Below are positions 27,146 through 36,614 of a stretch of 64,000 bases of DNA, in pieces. The position numbers and the translations under genes were made by a program. Under the pieces are notes generated by a model. That model was given only the letters and a program-made list of their open reading frames with translations, was not told where the DNA came from and searched no databases. The stretch covers positions 29,139 to 93,138 of the forward strand of contig BPEH01000003.1 of assembly GCA_019654715.1 (NCBI GenBank), in the 5' to 3' direction. This stretch comes from Fidelibacterota bacterium (lineage in GTDB: Bacteria; Fidelibacterota; Marinisomatia; Marinisomatales; Marinisomataceae). How positions within the stretch are numbered: position 1 is the stretch's first letter; every line of letters starts with the position of its first letter.

Positions 27146-27673
27146 ATGAATGTAGAAGATATTAAAAAGACGATTACAATAGTTCATGACTATCCAATCC
27201 CTGGAATTATTTTTAGGGACATTACAACTCTCTTAGAAGATCCTGAAGCGTTTAAAGCAACTGTGGATCTTATGGTAGAGAAAGTTTCTGATTTATCATT
27301 TGATAAAATTGTTGGAGTTGAATCAAGAGGATTTTTCTGGGCAGCTCCAATTGCTTATGCACTGTCAAAACCTTTTGTCTTGGCACGTAAACCTGGAAAA
27401 TTGCCACGAAGAACCGTTAGCAAACCGTTTACCTTAGAATATGGTACCAATAGTGTTCATATTCATGCTGATTCAGTCCACAAAGGAGACACTATTTTAA
27501 TTGTTGATGATTTGATTGCTACAGGTGGTACAGCTATTGCAACCGCCGATTTATGTGAAGAGTTAGGTGCAGCTGCTATTCATACGCTTTCTTTAATAGA
27601 CTTACCAGAGTTAGGTGGATCAAAGAAAATAGCAGATAAGTATGGTGAAGTTCGTACTTTAATCGACTATTAA
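27146..27673 (+). CDS. apt: Adenine phosphoribosyltransferase
   Basis: Salvages adenine with PRPP to AMP. The 175-residue protein has PIPGIIFRDITTLLEDPEAF, VGVESRGFFWAAPIAYAL, the RKPGKLP loop and the PRPP signature ILIVDDLIATGGTA. Length and motifs are standard. Its 3' end overlaps the convergent sulfatase gene by 15 bp. Confidence 0.96.
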   Translation: MNVEDIKKTITIVHDYPIPGIIFRDITTLLEDPEAFKATVDLMVEKVSDLSFDKIVGVESRGFFWAAPIAYALSKPFVLARKPGKLPRRTVSKPFTLEYGTNSVHIHADSVHKGDTILIVDDLIATGGTAIATADLCEELGAAAIHTLSLIDLPELGGSKKIADKYGEVRTLIDY

Positions 27674-29392
27674 TTGAAACGAATTTCTATCAAACATCGA
27701 AAAGAATTGCGCAAACTTTAATTTGCTTCCATCAATCACCAAGTCTCCATTTGCCATCGCTTCTTTCGCATCTGCTAAACCAACAGAGATTTTTTTCCAG
27801 GTCATTGTATTTACACTTGCGGTTGCATCGGAATTATCAGGAACACTGTGTGTAATTTCAATAATATTATTTCTTAAAATCATTCCAAATGTTTGACCAG
27901 TATCGGACATAACAAAACCAATTTTTATAGATTTTCCGTTTGCTTTTTTAGGATTAAGACGTGGAGGCATTGCATTAAAGAATGTTTTAATTGGAACCCT
28001 TTCAATTTGTCCTTCCGTTGATTTGTATTGTTCGTGTGGAGTGATAAGTCCCATCATTTCATATGCATCTGATAAATACCAATTGCGTGCAATAGGATTT
28101 GTTTCTTCTTTACCTAAAACTATTAGCGTGTTTCCATATAGTTCTTTAATAGTTTTGTCATTAGGGAAATTAGAAGAACCAATCTCACATAATTCTGCTG
28201 CCCATTGGAAATCTCCATCATCATTAGCTTGTTTTATTAGTTCAATTAATGTTTCTTTAGATCCGATAATATCCAGCAGTCTTTTATTACGTTGTTTACT
28301 AGATAATGGTTCAAGATTTACTGCTTTTCCATCAAAGAATCCAATATAGCCACTATATACATTGCGAATACTCCAACTTACTTTTCCATATTTTTCCTGT
28401 AAATCAAAGTTTTCTTTAAAGAAACTAGGATATTCAAATTCTTCAACCAATTCATCTGGTGTTTTTCCTTGATTCATTCCTCTTATTGCATAGTCATGAA
28501 TATACTGAACCGCATCTCTATAGATAGTGAGTCGATTGTGTACTTCTTCTTTTCCAGATAAATATGGTCCATGACAACTAATTAAATACTCTGGATTGTA
28601 AGCACGCATTTCATCGACAGATTTATACCATTTATATGTATCGCGATAGGAGCTACCGCGAATAGTGTACAAATTAGGAAAACGCATATAATAATTATCG
28701 CCAGAAACAACAACCTCTTTATCAGGATAATAGATGATAATTTGATCATCTGTTTCACCAGGTGAATGAGTTACTTCTAATGTTATACCTGCAGTGGTAA
28801 TTGTAGTTATTTTTTCCTCTAAAAGATGTGTTGGATATATAATCGGAGGTTGTACAAAGTCCCAACCAAACGCAAGACCCAATCCATGCCCCCATTCTTG
28901 AACTTCATCTGGAAGAAAATACCCGAATTGTTTCATTCCTCTTTTTGTCAAAATAGGTCTTAATAAATTCATGGAATCATCAAATCCTTTTTCAAAAGTT
29001 TTATGTGCATACACTTTGGTGTCTTCTTCAAAAAATGCTTTAGTTCCTCTCCAGTGATCTGGGTGAGAGTGGGTATAAAACACTGCCTTAATGGGTTGAT
29101 TAGATATTTTTCGGAATTCCTCAGAAATTTCAGAAGCTGCTCCGTAGCTTTCAGTCGTATCAATGATAATATTTCCACCATCACCAACAATCAAGATAGA
29201 ATTTGCCAATCCATATCCAATAGCTACATACACATTGTCTACAACTTGATAGACTCCTTTTTCACGATAGAACTCATCCTTCATTGTACTATCTTGGCTA
29301 AAATCAATAGAAGGTGGTTGTATTTTTTCTTCGTTAGAACAATTAATAACAAGAATCGAAAATAAAATGAAAATAAGTAATCTCTTTGTCAT
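27659..29392 (-). CDS. SdsA1-like alkyl sulfatase / MBL-fold lipoprotein
   Basis: A 577-residue lipoprotein: basic start, hydrophobic LLIFILFSILVINC with lipid Cys near residue 18. The metallo-beta-lactamase domain has FYTHSHPDHWRGTKAFF (HxHxDH) and VTHSPGETDDQIIIYYPD, then VVVSGDNYYMRFPNLYTIRG, as in SdsA1 alkyl sulfatases. The middle carries a dimerisation region (NDDGDFQWAAELCEIG). The C-terminus resembles an SCP2-like lipid-binding domain (NGDLVIDGSKLKFAQFFSMF). It may hydrolyse sulfate esters of lipids or surfactants at the cell surface. It diverges from the membrane-protein gene that follows. Confidence 0.8.
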   Translation of the reverse strand: MTKRLLIFILFSILVINCSNEEKIQPPSIDFSQDSTMKDEFYREKGVYQVVDNVYVAIGYGLANSILIVGDGGNIIIDTTESYGAASEISEEFRKISNQPIKAVFYTHSHPDHWRGTKAFFEEDTKVYAHKTFEKGFDDSMNLLRPILTKRGMKQFGYFLPDEVQEWGHGLGLAFGWDFVQPPIIYPTHLLEEKITTITTAGITLEVTHSPGETDDQIIIYYPDKEVVVSGDNYYMRFPNLYTIRGSSYRDTYKWYKSVDEMRAYNPEYLISCHGPYLSGKEEVHNRLTIYRDAVQYIHDYAIRGMNQGKTPDELVEEFEYPSFFKENFDLQEKYGKVSWSIRNVYSGYIGFFDGKAVNLEPLSSKQRNKRLLDIIGSKETLIELIKQANDDGDFQWAAELCEIGSSNFPNDKTIKELYGNTLIVLGKEETNPIARNWYLSDAYEMMGLITPHEQYKSTEGQIERVPIKTFFNAMPPRLNPKKANGKSIKIGFVMSDTGQTFGMILRNNIIEITHSVPDNSDATASVNTMTWKKISVGLADAKEAMANGDLVIDGSKLKFAQFFSMFDRNSFQLIVD

Positions 29393-29445
29393 GTATAAAT
29401 ATACATTATAATAAATATAATTTTTATTATAAATTATCCATCAAG

Positions 29446-30132
29446 ATGTTTGCAAAAAACAATCCATACTTAAGAAGCCTTCTAATACAATTGTTGTTTA
29501 TCCCATTTTTAGGATTGGCGATTCTTTTCTTTAAAGGAGGGACCGTGAGCGATCCAACAACGGTAGGGTATTCCTTTTACAATAATTTTATTAGTGAGCT
29601 TGGGGCTTTTACTGCTCATAATGGAGAATTTAACAGTCCTTCGATGTTTTTCTTTATCGGAGCAATGTTTTCGCTTGCGGTAGGATGTTCATTGTTTTTT
29701 TTAGAAGAAAAAAAACTATTCGATTCTACAAAAAATACCTTTGTATTTGTCAAGATTGGTACATTATTTGGTGTGTTGGCTGGTATTTGTTTTGGTTTAG
29801 TGGCAATTCCGTTTGATGCTTTTGATATAAGCATGAAGATTCATAGCTATAGTGCACAATATGCATTTAGATTTATCTTATTGGCGTTAATGTTTAACGG
29901 AATTGGGATTATATTTGATCCAAAATTTCCTACCTTTTATGGTGTCATAAATTTTCTAGCGGTATTTCCGGTTGCAAAACATTCTGTCGATATGTATTTC
30001 AATGATTTTTATCAAGGATCTATTCCAATTGAAGACGTTGTTCTTTCTCAAAAAATTGCTGTGATTGCATTGATACTATGTTTTGTTATTCGCATCATCG
30101 GTGCAAAAAGCATATTAAAAAAATTAGCTTAA
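29446..30132 (+). CDS. Seven-helix-type membrane protein, unknown (paralogue of the gene at 63396)
   Basis: About 228 residues with six or seven hydrophobic segments (LLIQLLFIPFLGLAILFF, GAMFSLAVGCSLFF, GTLFGVLAGICFGLVAIPFD, FRFILLALMFNGIGIIF, KIAVIALILCFVIRII). The stretch YNNFISELGAFTAHNGEFN closely resembles YNFCTNFLSDLGRTTSHSGD in the partial gene at the window end. The two proteins also share the length and position of their next helix. I think of DUF998-like or similar small membrane families but cannot name it. I use the ATG at 29446; an ATG at 29386 is also in frame but overlaps the divergent gene. Confidence 0.6.
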   Translation: MFAKNNPYLRSLLIQLLFIPFLGLAILFFKGGTVSDPTTVGYSFYNNFISELGAFTAHNGEFNSPSMFFFIGAMFSLAVGCSLFFLEEKKLFDSTKNTFVFVKIGTLFGVLAGICFGLVAIPFDAFDISMKIHSYSAQYAFRFILLALMFNGIGIIFDPKFPTFYGVINFLAVFPVAKHSVDMYFNDFYQGSIPIEDVVLSQKIAVIALILCFVIRIIGAKSILKKLA

Positions 30133-30200
30133 AAATCTAATACATTATCTAAGAAATTGTCCTTAATATAGACGATGTTAAAAACAAGAAAGGTGAATTT

Positions 30201-31698
30201 ATGAAAAAATATTCTTTTATTTCTATTGTAGCGTTATTAGCAATGCTTTTTGTTGGTTGTGGTACTTCTGATGGAAAACTACCAAGACAAACGGGTGATG
30301 CAAGTAGCGAAGTTGAAGAAGGTTTATATCTTGCACATAACGTAATGTGGGATTTGGCACGAGACAAATTTGAGGAAGGAATTGCAAAAGACGCAAATTG
30401 TGTATCATGTTATTTAAATAAAGGACATGTTGAAACTGATAGAGTACAACGAAGAGAATTGTATGAGAAAGCATTAGAATTATCAAGCACACAACATCCT
30501 GAAACAAAATTAGTGCGCGATGCAGTTAATTGGATAAACGGAGAAGGTAGCAGATTTGATAGTTATGAAAGTTTGTATAAAAAATATCCAAATGACCCAT
30601 ATCTAGCAAATGGTGCAGCAAGAAGTTTAATGATAAATGATAAGCTAGATGAAGCAAGGGTGTTGCTTGAGGAAGCATTCGCTGCGATGCCATCTGCTGG
30701 ATTCTTATCTAACTTACTTGCTTATACCTATATGAATAATGAAGAACCAGGATCTGATGAATTTGAAAAAGCATCTGGTCATTTACGAAGATATATGCGT
30801 ACAGAAAATGGCAAGGATGGCTCTAGCAAATGCACTAGATTCAATGGGTGAATATTATTTAATGAAGGGCGATTTTGAAAATGCATTAGCGCATTATAGA
30901 AGAGCCATAGGAGTAAACCCTAATTATAAATGGGGTCCAATCAATCTTGCAAGAACCATGAGGCAAGTAAAACGAGCTAATGGTGAAGCAAAGATCATGC
31001 CTTCTTCTACAGAGAACCAAGATGCAAAAAATGCATTTAATGTTGGTGGATGGTATCTATACAATATTGATTGGGATAGAGCATATGAAAAATTCAGTGA
31101 AGCTATTGAATTGGATCCAAATTTTGCATTAGCATATGGAATGAGAGCTAGAACAAGTGCGTTTCTAGGGAATGGAGAAGACCTTGTTGATGATTTAGAT
31201 ATTGCTGTGAGCATGTCATTAAATGCATCTGAAGATGAAGCATCTCTAATCAATGCTTTAGCTGCAAGCGTTACAGATGGAACTAACGATACTTTCAACA
31301 AAACAGTTGAAGAATTAGCTGCTAAATATCGAGATGATTCAATGTTAGCATTCGAAACTGTATTTGCAACGATGAGTGCTATTGGAGCTGATGCAGTGAT
31401 TAAAAGAGCGAACGCTTTACTTGCTATGGATCCTGATTTTACTCCCGCATATAACATGTTAGGATATGCTTATATGGATAAAGGAGATTTAGAGAATGCT
31501 GGTAAAGCACTTCAAGAGCAAGTCAGGTTGGCACCAGGTCTTGCAAATCCATATGATTCTATGGGAGATTATTATCTTGCAGTAGGAGATAACGAATTAG
31601 CATTAAAGTATTTTGAAAAATCTGCTTCCATGGGATTACCTGCTAGTACTACAAAAGCAGATAGCCTTCAAAGTATTTCAGAAACGGAAGAAGAATAA
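30201..31698 (+). CDS. TPR-repeat lipoprotein (frameshifted)
   Basis: About 498 residues. The signal peptide is FISIVALLAMLFVGCG with the lipid Cys near residue 21. The rest is tetratricopeptide repeats: YLNKGHVETDRVQRRELYEKAL, ALAHYRRAIGVNPNYKWG, AYEKFSEAIELDPNFALAYG, AYNMLGYAYMDKGDLENAGK and YDSMGDYYLAVGDNELALKY. A frame change near 30815 (MRTENGKDG continues as MALANALDSMGEYYL) splits it in two. It probably scaffolds protein-protein contacts at the envelope. A good terminator follows at 31715. An SD-like GAAAGGTG lies 8 bp before the ATG. Confidence 0.75.
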
Positions 31699-31714
31699 AA
31701 AAGAATAAGAAATG

Positions 31715-31740
31715 AGGCGGCAATATTGCCGCCTTTTTTC
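31715..31740 (+). terminator. Rho-independent terminator after the TPR lipoprotein gene
   Basis: The 20-bp perfect inverted repeat AGGCGGCAATATTGCCGCCT is followed by TTTTTC. It lies 17 bp past the stop and just before dnaX, so it ends the upstream gene. Confidence 0.9.
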
Positions 31741-31808
31741 TATCTAAAATTATTTATCATTATAAAATTTAAAACTTTTGTTAAATTGTCGAAAGTAAAA
31801 GGATTTAA

Positions 31809-33377
31809 TTGAGTAAAAATTACCAGATTTTAGCGCTAAAATGGCGACCAAAACACTTTGAAGAAGTTGTAGGGCAAGACCATATTACCAAAACTTTAAT
31901 CAAAGCCTTTGAGAAAAATCGCATTGCACAAGCTTTCTTGTTTGCCGGACCGAGAGGTGTTGGCAAAACTACAGCAGCAAGATTGCTTGCAATGTGTTTA
32001 AATGGATCAGATAAACCATCTATTAAATATGATGTTGAATCAGATGTGATTAAGCAGATTATTGAAGGAAGATCAATGGATGTTATTGAGATAGATGGTG
32101 CCTCAAATCGAGGAATCGATGAAATAAGAGAATTACGAGAAAATATTAAGTTTGCACCCCTAGAAGGAAAGTTTAAGGTGGTGATTATTGATGAAGTACA
32201 TATGTTAACTACACAAGCTTTTAATGCGCTTTTAAAAACACTTGAAGAACCGCCATCACATGTCAAATTTGTTATGGCTACCACAGATATCCATAAAGTG
32301 CCACAAACTATTATTTCTCGCTGCCAACGTTTTGATTTTCTACCAATTACTAACGAAGTAATTAAAGATAGATTAAAACATATTTTAAAAGCCGAATCTG
32401 TTAAAATTGATGATTCTTCATTGGATTTAATTGCATCAAAGTCTGATGGTAGCATGAGAGATGCTCTCGGGTTTTTGGACCAAATTTTGGTATTTAGCGA
32501 TAAAAAGATTACAGACGAGATAGTTATTGATTTATTGGGAGTAATTCCAACAGAAGTTTATTTTGATATTACCAATGCACTACATGACAAGAATGGAGAA
32601 GAATTAGTCACTATTCTTAATCATGTAAAAGAAAAAGGATATATTGTTGAAGATCTTATCAAGGGACTAATTAATCATATGCGCAATTTGACTCTGATGC
32701 ACTATAAGAATGGACTAGATTTAATGGGTCTATCTCCTGAACTAAAAAAGCTCTATAAGAAAAATAAATACGATTGGTCTTTAAAAGATTTAGTGCGTAT
32801 TTCCAATAGTTTATCGGAATTGTACGCATCTATTAAGCGTTTCTCCGACCAAACATTGATATTTGAAATGACATTAATGAAATTTCTTCAATTTGATAAA
32901 AGTGTTGATATTGAAAAATTCTTACAGTCAAATGTTCCACAAGAAGAACATTCTATTCCAGAACCTAAAAAGACCAATAGTGTTCCAAAAAAAACAGTAA
33001 AAAAAGCAGTAAAAAAAACGGCTAAAAAAATATCAGAAGTAACTACCGATCAAGTAAAAGATTCTTGGGATAAAATTTTAGGTAAAATATCAGAAGAAAG
33101 AGGGTCAGTCCACGCACTATTAAGTGACTGTATTATTAAAGAAATGAATGGGAATAATCTTGAATTAATATCTTATGATAGCAATGAATTTAACCAACAA
33201 CTAATAAATGATAATTTAGGTTTTGTTAAAGATTCTATTAATGAAGTGCTCAATGCTTCTATAGGGGTAAAGATTATAGTGGATACAGAAGTTGAAAAAA
33301 TTGAAGAAAAACCAGATAATGATTCAGTTAATCAAAACGATGTAGTTGAATTATTTCAAGGAAAGGATACAATGTAA
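31809..33377 (+). CDS. dnaX: DNA polymerase III gamma/tau subunit
   Basis: Clamp-loader ATPase of 522 residues, TTG start. Walker A is GPRGVGKTTAARLLA, Walker B is VVIIDEVHML, sensor 1 is VKFVMATTD, and the arginine-finger region is SRCQRFDF. The usual four-cysteine zinc module after MCLN is replaced by GSDKPSIKYDVESDVIKQ, with only one Cys nearby. Between about residues 395 and 410 is a Lys-rich linker coded by A runs (VPKKTVKKAVKKTAKKI). A tau-like C-terminal domain follows. Next is ybaB, whose ATG sits on the dnaX stop (TAATG). Confidence 0.94.
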   Translation: MSKNYQILALKWRPKHFEEVVGQDHITKTLIKAFEKNRIAQAFLFAGPRGVGKTTAARLLAMCLNGSDKPSIKYDVESDVIKQIIEGRSMDVIEIDGASNRGIDEIRELRENIKFAPLEGKFKVVIIDEVHMLTTQAFNALLKTLEEPPSHVKFVMATTDIHKVPQTIISRCQRFDFLPITNEVIKDRLKHILKAESVKIDDSSLDLIASKSDGSMRDALGFLDQILVFSDKKITDEIVIDLLGVIPTEVYFDITNALHDKNGEELVTILNHVKEKGYIVEDLIKGLINHMRNLTLMHYKNGLDLMGLSPELKKLYKKNKYDWSLKDLVRISNSLSELYASIKRFSDQTLIFEMTLMKFLQFDKSVDIEKFLQSNVPQEEHSIPEPKKTNSVPKKTVKKAVKKTAKKISEVTTDQVKDSWDKILGKISEERGSVHALLSDCIIKEMNGNNLELISYDSNEFNQQLINDNLGFVKDSINEVLNASIGVKIIVDTEVEKIEEKPDNDSVNQNDVVELFQGKDTM

Positions 33378-33691
33378 TGTTTGGTAACATGAAGGAAATG
33401 CTTAAACAAGCACAAAACATGAAATCTCAAATGAATGAGATAAAAAAAGAATTAGAACAGATTGAAGTCGAAGGATCTGCTGCAAACGGCTCATGCGTCG
33501 TTAGAATGACTGCTGATATGAAAACAACCCAAGTTTCCATTGATGAAACGCTTCTTAGTGGGAATAAGGATATGATTGAAAATGCAATTAAAGTTGCTAC
33601 AAATGGAGCGTTGGATAAAGCAAAAGATACAGCGTCAAAAAGATTAAAATCAGTGACAGGCGGATTAATGGACAATCTTCCAGGTATGTAA
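33377..33691 (+). CDS. ybaB: YbaB/EbfC nucleoid-associated protein
   Basis: A 104-residue protein of the YbaB family. It has MFGNMKEMLKQAQNMKSQM, the acidic helix KKELEQIEVEGSA and the C-terminal LDKAKDTASKRL region. YbaB proteins bind DNA as dimers and are often placed between dnaX and recR, as here. Start overlaps dnaX; its stop overlaps the recR start (TAATGA). Confidence 0.93.
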   Translation: MFGNMKEMLKQAQNMKSQMNEIKKELEQIEVEGSAANGSCVVRMTADMKTTQVSIDETLLSGNKDMIENAIKVATNGALDKAKDTASKRLKSVTGGLMDNLPGM

Positions 33692-34290
33692 TGAGTAATA
33701 TTGCAACATATATTGATCAATTAATAGAAGCACTAACAAAACTTCCTGGTATTGGAAGAAAAGGCGCAGAACGCATTGCATATTTTATTATTCATTCCGA
33801 TGATAAAACTGCAAAAGATTTAGTGTCTTCGTTAGAAGATATTGGGGATAAACTGCAAACTTGTGAAAATTGTGGGATGATTTTTCTTCAAAAAGAGAAA
33901 GAGTGTAGTTGCAGTTCTGCTAGCAATACAAAACATATCTGCGTTGTTGAGAATATTGAAGATGCAATTAAAATTCAAAATACTCATAGTTTTGATGGGT
34001 TATACCATGTGCTAGGTGGAGCAATTTCTCCTTTGGACGGCATTGGTCCATCAGAGCTTTCTTTTGATAAGCTTTTAGGTCGAATTAGTAATGGAGTAGA
34101 AGAGGTTATTATTGCGACAAATCCAAGCACATCAGGGAATGCAACAGCAATGTATCTTCAAAAAATTTTAAAAGAACATAGTATTAGAGTATCACGTCTT
34201 GCAATTGGCTTACCAGTAGGAAGCAATCTTGAATATATTGATGATAAAACAGTTGCAACAGCCATAAAAGAAAGAGTAGAGTTAAATTGA
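33691..34290 (+). CDS. recR: Recombination mediator RecR
   Basis: A 199-residue RecR that works with RecF/RecO to load RecA on gapped DNA. The N-terminal helix-hairpin-helix is LTKLPGIGRKGAERIAYFI. The zinc motif C-x2-C (CENCGM), then CSCSSA, is somewhat unusual in spacing. The Toprim domain has ICVVENIEDAIKI, and the C-terminus VSRLAIGLPVGSNLEYID is standard. Confidence 0.94.
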   Translation: MSNIATYIDQLIEALTKLPGIGRKGAERIAYFIIHSDDKTAKDLVSSLEDIGDKLQTCENCGMIFLQKEKECSCSSASNTKHICVVENIEDAIKIQNTHSFDGLYHVLGGAISPLDGIGPSELSFDKLLGRISNGVEEVIIATNPSTSGNATAMYLQKILKEHSIRVSRLAIGLPVGSNLEYIDDKTVATAIKERVELN

Positions 34291-34811
34291 GTATTGCTGA
34301 TTTTTTTACCTTTTCTAGAATTTTAGTTACTCCTTTTGTTATCTATTTCATCTTTATTCATAATTTTTTTATTGCATCTATTCTGTTTATCTATTGTAGT
34401 ATTAGCGATATTCTTGACGGATATCTTGCAAGAAAATATGATTTGGTAAATGAGAGGGGAAATTTTCTTGATCCTTTGGCAGATAAAATTTTAATGACGG
34501 GAGTACTAACTGTATTGTTATATCAAGGGTTAGTGAGAAGTGAAGATTTTCCATCAATAGCACCATGGGCATATAGCATTATTATTGGACGCGATGTTTT
34601 AATCACATTCTATCGTCAATATCTACGCAATAAAAATCAACCTTTAGTTACTTCAAAATATGGAAAATTTAAAACCGTATTTCAACATCTTGCTGTAATC
34701 TTTATTCTAGTTGCATCTCCAACTCAAGAATTAGTTGATTTAGTAATGGGATTAAATGCAGTATATGCAGGAGCAACAGGTATGCATTATGTGGTCAAAA
34801 ATGGGTTTTAA
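34287..34811 (+). CDS. pgsA: CDP-diacylglycerol-glycerol-3-phosphate 3-phosphatidyltransferase
   Basis: Membrane enzyme of 174 residues making phosphatidylglycerol phosphate from CDP-DAG. The CDP-alcohol phosphotransferase motif is intact: DGYLARKYDLVNERGNFLDP with LADKILMTG. TTG start overlaps the recR stop. Product is the substrate of PgpA, the next gene. Confidence 0.92.
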   Translation: MSIADFFTFSRILVTPFVIYFIFIHNFFIASILFIYCSISDILDGYLARKYDLVNERGNFLDPLADKILMTGVLTVLLYQGLVRSEDFPSIAPWAYSIIIGRDVLITFYRQYLRNKNQPLVTSKYGKFKTVFQHLAVIFILVASPTQELVDLVMGLNAVYAGATGMHYVVKNGF

Positions 34812-35379
34812 AGATAAATTAATTTACAATTATGTTACGCTCTGCGGTTTAGGAAGACTTCCTGGTGGAGGAACATGGGCATCCTTATTAGTGTTATGTC
34901 TTGTACTATGGTCTCCTTTAGGGACAGATCCTTATCCTTCTGGATTATTATTTTGGATTGCTATAATCACAATGTCATCTATAGGTTTAATTGGGAAATC
35001 TTTGTCCTATTTTAAATCCAAAGATCCAAAAGAAATTGTCATTGATGAAGTATCTGGGATGGCTTTTTCATTGATGATTGTAGGTATATTTTCCGATATT
35101 TTTGGACAATTTAAGTTTGTATTACCTGAATATCTTTCAAACAGAGATTTAATGTTTATTATAACTTTTGTAATCTTTCGCATGTTTGATATTTCAAAAA
35201 TTGGTCCTGTTGGTTGGATTGAGGATCCTAAAAAAGCTCCATCTTGGTGGCAAAAAATGGAATCAGATTCTTCTGACGATGCTTCTTTAAGAATATGGGC
35301 AGATGATTTTGTGGCAGGAGTATTATCTGCCGTAGTTGTTATTTGTGTATTATCTATTTATTTATGGGTTCTTCAGTGA
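34801..35379 (+). CDS. pgpA: Phosphatidylglycerophosphatase A
   Basis: Removes phosphate from phosphatidylglycerophosphate. The family blocks are GLGRLPGGGTWASLL at the N-terminus, IVIDEVSGMAFSL and RMFDISKIGPVGWIED; C-terminal acidic sites include WADDFVAG. Membrane segments match. I choose ATG 34801, which overlaps the pgsA end; an in-frame ATG at 34789 is possible. Its 3' end overlaps cinA by 16 bp. Confidence 0.92.
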   Translation: MGFKDKLIYNYVTLCGLGRLPGGGTWASLLVLCLVLWSPLGTDPYPSGLLFWIAIITMSSIGLIGKSLSYFKSKDPKEIVIDEVSGMAFSLMIVGIFSDIFGQFKFVLPEYLSNRDLMFIITFVIFRMFDISKIGPVGWIEDPKKAPSWWQKMESDSSDDASLRIWADDFVAGVLSAVVVICVLSIYLWVLQ

Positions 35380-36593
35380 AAATTGGAATTATAACCATTG
35401 GAAATGAATTGTTAAGCGGATTTACGATTGATCGTAATTCTGCCTGGATTGGTCAACGATTATTAGAAATTGGACTCAAAGTCCATGTTAAAAAAACCAT
35501 TGCAGATGATGCTGATATGATTACTAAATCTCTTGATGAATTATCACAGGATTGTAATCATATCATTATAACAGGGGGATTAGGTCCAACCCTTGATGAT
35601 ATTACTGTAAAAACATTGTATGAATATTTTGGCGATAGTCCTGTTTTTGATGAAGAATATTGGAAAGAATTAGAAAAACGTTTTAAAGCAATTAATATGA
35701 AGGTTCCAACCTTGAATCGTAACCAAGCACATAAAGGGGATAAGGTCAAAATGATTGATAATTCTTTTGGTACCGCAAGGGGAATGCATTTTGAAAAAGA
35801 TGGATCCAATTATTTTGCCTTGCCTGGCGTACCAAAAGAAATGGAAGGAATGATATTAAGTTATATTTTGCCTCACTTAGAAAAAAAATTAACATCAAAA
35901 GTACATTGTGAGACTATTCGTACTACAGGCCTTCCTGAATCAATCTTACAGGAAAAGATTGTTGATTTAATTGAATCCAAAAATTGTGATGTTGCTTTCT
36001 TGCCACATCGTATGTTGGGAGTTGATATTAGGTTAACAACAAGCAATCATCAATCGCTTTTAGACTTAAAAGATCAAATCGTAAATCGAATTAGTAAATA
36101 TGTCTATGGATTTAATAATGATACAATTGAAAAAATAGTTGCAGACAAATTAAAAGAACAAAATTTAACGGTTGCAACTGCAGAATCATGTACTGCTGGA
36201 ATGTTGAGTGCAAAACTAACAAATTTATCAGGCAGTTCTCAATATTTTAATGGAGGAGTAGTATGTTATAGCAACGCTCTAAAAAGAGACGTTGTGGGGG
36301 TAGATAGTGACTTATTGGACAAACATGGTGCTGTCAGTGAAGAAGTAGCATCAGAGCTTGCATCTAAGATTGCAAAGAAATTAAAGAGCGATATTGGGAT
36401 TGGTATTACTGGAATAGCGGGACCAAAGGGAGGAACCGAAAAAAAACCAGTTGGCTTAATATTTGTTGGAATATTTTATAAAAATAATGTCTATATTAAA
36501 CAGTATAATTTGACACCAAATCGTAAAATTAATCGACAACTTACTGTGGTGTTATGTTTAAATGAACTAAGGAAACTTTTGGAAAAGAATTGA
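35364..36593 (+). CDS. cinA: CinA-like nicotinamide-nucleotide amidase
   Basis: A 409-residue CinA with an N-terminal MoCF-like domain (KIGIITIGNELLSGFTID, IIITGGLGPTLDDITVK) and a C-terminal PncC amidase domain (TVATAESCTAGMLSA, GITGIAGPKGGTEKKPVG). The pair recycles pyridine nucleotides. It sits just before recA, as in many bacteria. ATG 35364 gives a natural MGSSVKIGI start inside the pgpA end. Confidence 0.93.
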   Translation: MGSSVKIGIITIGNELLSGFTIDRNSAWIGQRLLEIGLKVHVKKTIADDADMITKSLDELSQDCNHIIITGGLGPTLDDITVKTLYEYFGDSPVFDEEYWKELEKRFKAINMKVPTLNRNQAHKGDKVKMIDNSFGTARGMHFEKDGSNYFALPGVPKEMEGMILSYILPHLEKKLTSKVHCETIRTTGLPESILQEKIVDLIESKNCDVAFLPHRMLGVDIRLTTSNHQSLLDLKDQIVNRISKYVYGFNNDTIEKIVADKLKEQNLTVATAESCTAGMLSAKLTNLSGSSQYFNGGVVCYSNALKRDVVGVDSDLLDKHGAVSEEVASELASKIAKKLKSDIGIGITGIAGPKGGTEKKPVGLIFVGIFYKNNVYIKQYNLTPNRKINRQLTVVLCLNELRKLLEKN

Positions 36594-36614
36594 AATATAG
36601 GGGAATAAATTAAG

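Noticed and set aside
29386..29445. Upstream ATG for the membrane-protein gene
   Set aside because: It would overlap the divergent sulfatase gene start and adds a Tyr/Asn-rich, non-membrane stretch; the ATG at 29446 fits better.
31820..32455. 211-residue - strand reading frame across dnaX
   Set aside because: Antisense to the conserved ATPase core of dnaX, with no recognisable protein features.
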